64,000 bases of DNA from Lineus longissimus (Eukaryota > Nemertea > Pilidiophora > Heteronemertea > Lineidae), in the NCBI RefSeq assembly GCF_910592395.1, contig NC_088314.1, positions 20,044,070 through 20,108,069 on the forward strand, in the 5' to 3' direction. The notes under the pieces were generated by a model, which worked only from the letters and a program-made list of their open reading frames with translations, made no database searches and was not told the DNA's origin. This document shows, in pieces, positions 60,543-64,000 of the stretch. Position 1 is the first letter of the stretch; each line of letters starts with the position of its first letter. Position numbers and translations under genes: made by a program.

Positions 60543-63500
60543 CTGCAAGACATGAAGGTAAAATACGATTAAATAACTTGAAATGTGAAAAAATAACACA
60601 AATCAGACACGTACTGCCACTAACAGAATCTCCGCCCCTGCAGCATCTAAGCAAGGGATTCTATTAATAACTCCACCTTGCATTCTCAAAGAAAATCAAT
60701 ACTTTGCTCAACACTAGCAGTAGCAGCCAAAGAGAAGATATGGTATGCACAAGCGATCTTTCAGCATGTTGGTGTAGATCAATGCTCAATGGATGTTCTC
60801 GCTGTTGCCAGGTTATCTAGGTTCATTAAAGAGAGTGATAAAACGCTAAATTAATTGAGAGTAGAAATGTTTCTAAGGAAACCAGACAGAAAGATGCTTA
60901 CCAGATGAAATTCGACCTCGGAAGGAAACATCGGCGTTGATTATCTGTTCGTCTTCTTCAAAGGGAATGTCGCCGCACACCATGTCAAAGAGGAGGATAC
61001 CGAGGGACCACACGGCCGCTGATCGCCCGTGGTATCGGTGGAACTTGATCCATTCTGGCGGGCTGTACACTCTTGTTCCTGCAAGACACAAAATTGAAAA
61101 ATATTTTGAGTAAAATGTCATACTCTTATCATATCATAGCATAATATTTCATCAAAAACAATTTCATACTAATCCGAGTTTAAAAGTTAACTCAAAAAAT
61201 CAAATATATAGGCCAGCCTACATCGTCATGGTTCTGGAACACATGACAAAGACTCATCCAACAATAATAATAATATTATGAGTCTTTGTCTATGTTGTGA
61301 GTCTGACGCACTATCAATATCATCATGCCACTATGACGCCAATGGCAGATTTATCCACCCATTGAAATGTACTAAAGTAAAAATAGTCCCCAGCTAATAT
61401 GTGATGGTTCATTGTTTAATAATAAAAGGTTGTCCTTAGCACCAAAACAATACCAAACTACCTGGTTGCTATAGTGATTTATGAATAATTAATGAATAAA
61501 CATTAATCAAACTAGGGTATTGATTGGTTTTGAGGGTGAGAATTGGAGTTGGCAGAGTGCCAGTGACAGCTTGTCTACCAACTTGAAGAAAATTGAGTTG
61601 GTTGTGGGTGGAATAAAACATTCATTCCCATGACCCAACAAGTAGTGTAAACTATTAAATCAACTCATGAACTTGCCTTTAAATCTGGCCAACGCCTTTT
61701 CTCTCATAAAGTTTATCGTTTATGTTCTTGATTTTCGATTTGAGAATTTTCATTGAGAAACTTGTCCTTTTTTACTCTGCAATGTTTGTCAGTGTTAGGC
61801 CTGCATTCCCACAACTAGAAATAATCTTTGGACTCTAGTAATTGGTTTGGCCTCGACTGCAGTTGTGCATGTGACCAGTGAGTGACCGCGTGCACTTACA
61901 TAAAATGAATGCACTTCAGACAGACAATCCCCCATTGATATTATGTGACCCGTGATTATGTTCATTTGTATAACTATAATCGCACCACATAACTGAACAT
62001 GTGGCAAGGTCAGACAGAATTATGAATGACTGGTCTTGGGGAAAAGTACTCAACGTGGTTTGGCAAATTTCTAACATTGAAATAGCATTTTCATTAATTC
62101 ATCAAATTTAACAATATTATTTTTCCCTCAAGAAACCCATGAACTTAATTTGCTTTTTTGCCAGCAAATTGACCTGGAGCCGCTTCCTCTCGCCAGAAAC
62201 TTGACCCTCGCTTGTCTAGCATCTCAAGAATGCTTGGATGTATCCAGTTTCCCCAGCTGCCAAGTATGGAAGGATGAACTTCAACCAGCCATTCACTATC
62301 TACCTGATAGTGATTACTCCAATGCATGCTACAGGTAAATCCAGACCAGTCAGGCTATAAATAAACCAAGGCCTAAGGGGCATACTCCTACACAGGTGAA
62401 ACTTGAACATTCATGATAGGCCTAGGAACCATGTTTTACAGAACAGGTCAAATAAACCTAAATATTTTTGACCAACACTAAAAAATTCATCTTTTCCAAA
62501 GAAAATATCATTTTTGATGAATTTTTCAAAAATCATGTTTTAAAGAAAACCAGCCTTTTTAGCTATTTCTTAATTCTTATACACTCTGATTGTATTTTTT
62601 TGGTGTTGGTCAAGTTATTTGATTTATTAGGCCCTATTCCACACATGGAAAAAGAGTAATCCAACTTTGTGAATTTAATCCAACCTCAAAACAGACACTC
62701 ACCATCAAAGTCTGTATAAACTGTGTCTTTCAGAAAATCTCCTGAACCGAAGTCTATGATTTTGAGCTCGTTTGTTTTTAAATCCACCAGAATATTTTCA
62801 TCTTTGATGTCTCTGTGCACTACTCCGGCTTTGTGAATGGCAATGATAGTGTCAACGATTTGTCTGAAGAAATTTTTGGCGATTGATTCGTCTAGCACCC
62901 GTTTTTCTGTGATATAGTCGAATAAGTCCTTTACTGGCTCTGGTCTTTCCATCACAATAATATAACAGTCATTTCGTTCATAGTAATCCAACATTTTGAT
63001 TACTCCATGAATGTGGGAGACTTTTGTGAGAAGACAAACTTCAAGTGGTACCCATACGCCATTTACCTAAAAAGATAAATATGGAAAAGAACATAAAAAT
63101 TGTGTCTCAAAGTAATCATTTCACAGGTTCAAAAATTGAAAAGGTCAGAAAAATCACAAGTTCAGCACATGCAAGTCACAGGTTGGATGACCCAAAAACC
63201 TAAAACCGCAACTTCTATTCTAGTGTTCCACTTCCTGAATTATTCCAAGTAATATAAGTCACACTCCCAGTTCGGACTTTTCCCCCAACTCAACTCAAGT
63301 CATCCTGCATCTTGGGCATGACCACTCAATATCCTGGTTCCTGTTTTGATACAAACTCCATCCAATCCAGAAGAGATCAACAGTTTTTAGAAAGAAACTC
63401 CCATATTTCCCCAACCCAACAATATGGAACAGAAACTCCCCCTCACATTTCTGGGTCATTCATTTATTGATTTTTCTGGGTGTTGTACAAAACCATAACA

Positions 63501-64000
63501 TTCAATTTCAATCATAACACATCACATAACTTCAAATATCATCAACAATTCTCAACAAAAATAGTGGTCAAATGAAGTACAGTCATTTATCTTATAAATG
63601 AAATATAAATTGTGATATTGTTTACGAGAAATTAGTAAAAACAGTGTTTGTAGATGGTAAGTAGTTCAAAAAGCGCCACCCGCCCTCGCAAACCAGTCCA
63701 ATGGCGCGCTCATGAATTCGAATACCAAACTATGAAAATAAAGGGTGGATTTGACATTGATGCTTACCATGACTTTTTCGATTTTCTTTTCCTTCATGAT
63801 TCGCTTGATAGCAACCTGAAATGAGAAATACATGGAAAAATAAATATCGTGTTGGAATATTGAGTTTGGAAAATTCAATAAAGTGAGGCGAAATCGGCAG
63901 TCGAAACATAAACAAACCCGCGTGGGTTTGAGAGGACAAGGGAGGACACTTACCGGGAAGCCATCTCTCCGTCGTGTTCCAGCAAAAACTGTTCCAAAAC
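60364..64000 (-). CDS. Pim: PIM-family serine/threonine protein kinase, 3' five coding exons (5' end outside window)
   Basis: PIM kinases are constitutively active cytosolic/nuclear Ser/Thr kinases that promote survival and growth. Joining five exons (63954-64000, 63768-63815, 62703-63066, 60902-61078, 60364-60542) gives 270 residues ending in TGA. In this partial numbering I see the end of the glycine loop (FGTVFAG, 1-7), VAIK with the ATP-binding Lys 19, alpha-C Glu 40 in VPLEVCLL, the PIM hinge ERPEP (71-75) with its characteristic proline, HRDIKDEN with catalytic Asp 117, DFG (136-138), then [14 protein letters not shown] and [16 protein letters not shown], both close to vertebrate PIM1-3. 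The domain ends in NHPWLQ and a short Ser/Thr-rich tail. All four introns are GT-AG (phases 0, 0, 1, 1) and the frame is intact. The initiator Met and most of the N-lobe lie beyond the window. Invertebrate number and naming of paralogues cannot be set from this. Confidence 0.96.
60543..60901 (-). other. Pim: Pim intron, 359 nt
   Basis: Donor CTG|GTAAGC at 60901, acceptor CATGTCTTGCAG at 60543. Nothing else seen. Confidence 0.9.
60902..61078 (-). CDS. Pim: Pim exon: activation segment P+1 loop and alpha-F, 177 nt
   Basis: The exon starts after CTTGCAG and completes the split Gly. It then reads [33 protein letters not shown] and [12 protein letters not shown]. It ends ISS with donor CTG|GTAAGC, phase 1. 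SPPEW takes the place of the usual APE motif, as in other PIM kinases. [10 protein letters not shown] is the alpha-F helix. CGDIPFE(E/H)DE is a strongly conserved PIM signature. Confidence 0.95.
61079..62702 (-). other. Pim: Pim intron, 1624 nt
   Basis: Donor GATG|GTGAGT at 62702, acceptor TTGTGTCTTGCAG at 61079. It holds an AATAATAATAATATTA stretch near 61263 and, on the opposite strand, the splice-bounded open segment 62165-62334. Confidence 0.9.
62165..62334 (+). CDS. Candidate internal exon antisense to Pim intron (unrecognised)
   Basis: This 170-nt segment is open in one plus-strand frame (56 codons plus 2 nt). It is bounded by a strong acceptor (TTTGCTTTTTTGCCAG) and a good donor (ACAG|GTAAAT). 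The peptide begins [15 protein letters not shown] and ends [12 protein letters not shown]. It has three well spaced Cys and mixed polar composition. It is more GC-rich than the surrounding AT-rich intron. It lies in the 1624-nt Pim intron on the other strand, so it would belong to a nested or overlapping gene. I do not recognise the protein. The minus strand is also open here with weaker splice signals, so a repeat fragment or chance remains possible. Confidence 0.33.
62703..63066 (-). CDS. Pim: Pim exon: alpha-C helix to DFG and activation loop start, 364 nt
   Basis: The largest exon in the window runs from [13 protein letters not shown] (alpha-C with the Lys-pairing Glu) through the hinge [23 protein letters not shown] and [19 protein letters not shown]. 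The acceptor is TTTTTAG before GTAAAT and the donor is GATG|GTGAGT, phase 1, splitting the Gly of TDFDG. Every catalytic residue expected for an active PIM is present: Asp of HRD, Asn of DEN, Asp of DFG. Confidence 0.96.
63067..63767 (-). other. Pim: Pim intron, 701 nt
   Basis: Donor ATG|GTAAGC at 63767, acceptor ATCTTTTTAG at 63067. AT-rich with no other feature recognised. Confidence 0.9.
63768..63815 (-). CDS. Pim: Pim exon: VAIK lysine strand, 48 nt
   Basis: A 48-nt exon encodes the 16 residues [16 protein letters not shown]. Its acceptor is TTTCAG (63816-63817) and its donor ATG|GTAAGC. It carries the invariant VAIK lysine that positions ATP phosphates. Vertebrate PIM has the same order: VAIKxVxKxRI, then a short linker before alpha-C. 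It is a multiple of three with phase 0 on both sides, so skipping would preserve frame but remove the lysine. Confidence 0.93.
63816..63953 (-). other. Pim: Pim intron, 138 nt
   Basis: Donor CCG|GTAAGT at 63953, acceptor TTCTCATTTCAG at 63816. Short, no internal feature. Confidence 0.9.
63954..64000 (-). CDS. Pim: Pim exon (partial at window edge): glycine loop
   Basis: The last 47 bases on the minus strand read [15 protein letters not shown] in phase with the next exon. The donor is CCG|GTAAGTG, with the last exon base at 63954 and intron phase 0. The FGxVxxG part corresponds to the second half of the glycine-rich ATP loop. The exon continues beyond base 64000. Confidence 0.9.

Noticed and set aside
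62145-62327. Minus-strand frame ([18 protein letters not shown]) as an extra Pim exon
   Set aside because: It would fall between the DFG exon and the P+1 loop exon and break the activation segment; its splice sites are weaker than those of the plus-strand reading.
62686-62994. Met at 62992-62994 as the Pim start codon
   Set aside because: Upstream exons in phase supply alpha-C, VAIK and the glycine loop, so this Met (of MLDYYERND) is internal.

Overview
This window looks like nuclear DNA from an invertebrate animal. It is AT-leaning, very gene-poor, full of short decayed repeats and homopolymer C/G tracts, and its one clear gene has GT-AG introns. The repeat style (foldback MITE, tRNA-derived SINE pieces, CAGTGGAACCCC-type repeats, minisatellites) and the presence of a PIM kinase fit a marine lophotrochozoan or invertebrate deuterostome. 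I cannot name the species. There are no bacterial operons and no CRISPR array.

Right end (58.7-64 kb, minus strand): the only confident gene is a PIM-family serine/threonine kinase. Five coding exons with consensus splice sites give 270 residues, from the end of the glycine loop to the stop. The N-terminus lies beyond base 64000. A long AT-rich 3' UTR follows, with AU-rich elements, a cytoplasmic-polyadenylation-like motif and AATAAA. Just downstream is a cluster of eight same-strand TAATCC sites (K50/Otx-type homeodomain motif). Inside the largest Pim intron, on the opposite strand, is an unexpected 170-nt open segment with good splice signals at both ends.

Middle right (about 47.5-56.2 kb): a visibly CpG-rich block between CpG-poor flanks. 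It holds many E2F-like TTTCCCGCC/TTTGGCGCGAAA motifs, a foldback element, and a candidate plus-strand last exon (48881-49052) followed closely by AATAAA. I read the block as mostly unmethylated intergenic DNA beside methylated gene bodies; that is inference.

Left and centre (1-47 kb): CpG-poor DNA without a confident gene. It could be very long introns or intergenic. It contains tandem arrays (55-bp units at 6.1 kb, 39-bp at 16.5 kb, 52-bp at 45.3 kb), many older degenerate duplications, a 172-bp MITE with TTA target duplication (19.35 kb), inverted copies of an A/T-rich repeat (6.9 and 9.3 kb), three or four tRNA-like SINE pieces, small CpG-rich pockets with RFX/YY1/CRE-like sites, and a few weak exon candidates. 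The best of these is an ADAMTS-spacer-like segment at 20.7-21.0 kb (minus). Most ORFs of 60-140 codons are what chance gives at this base composition and are not annotated.
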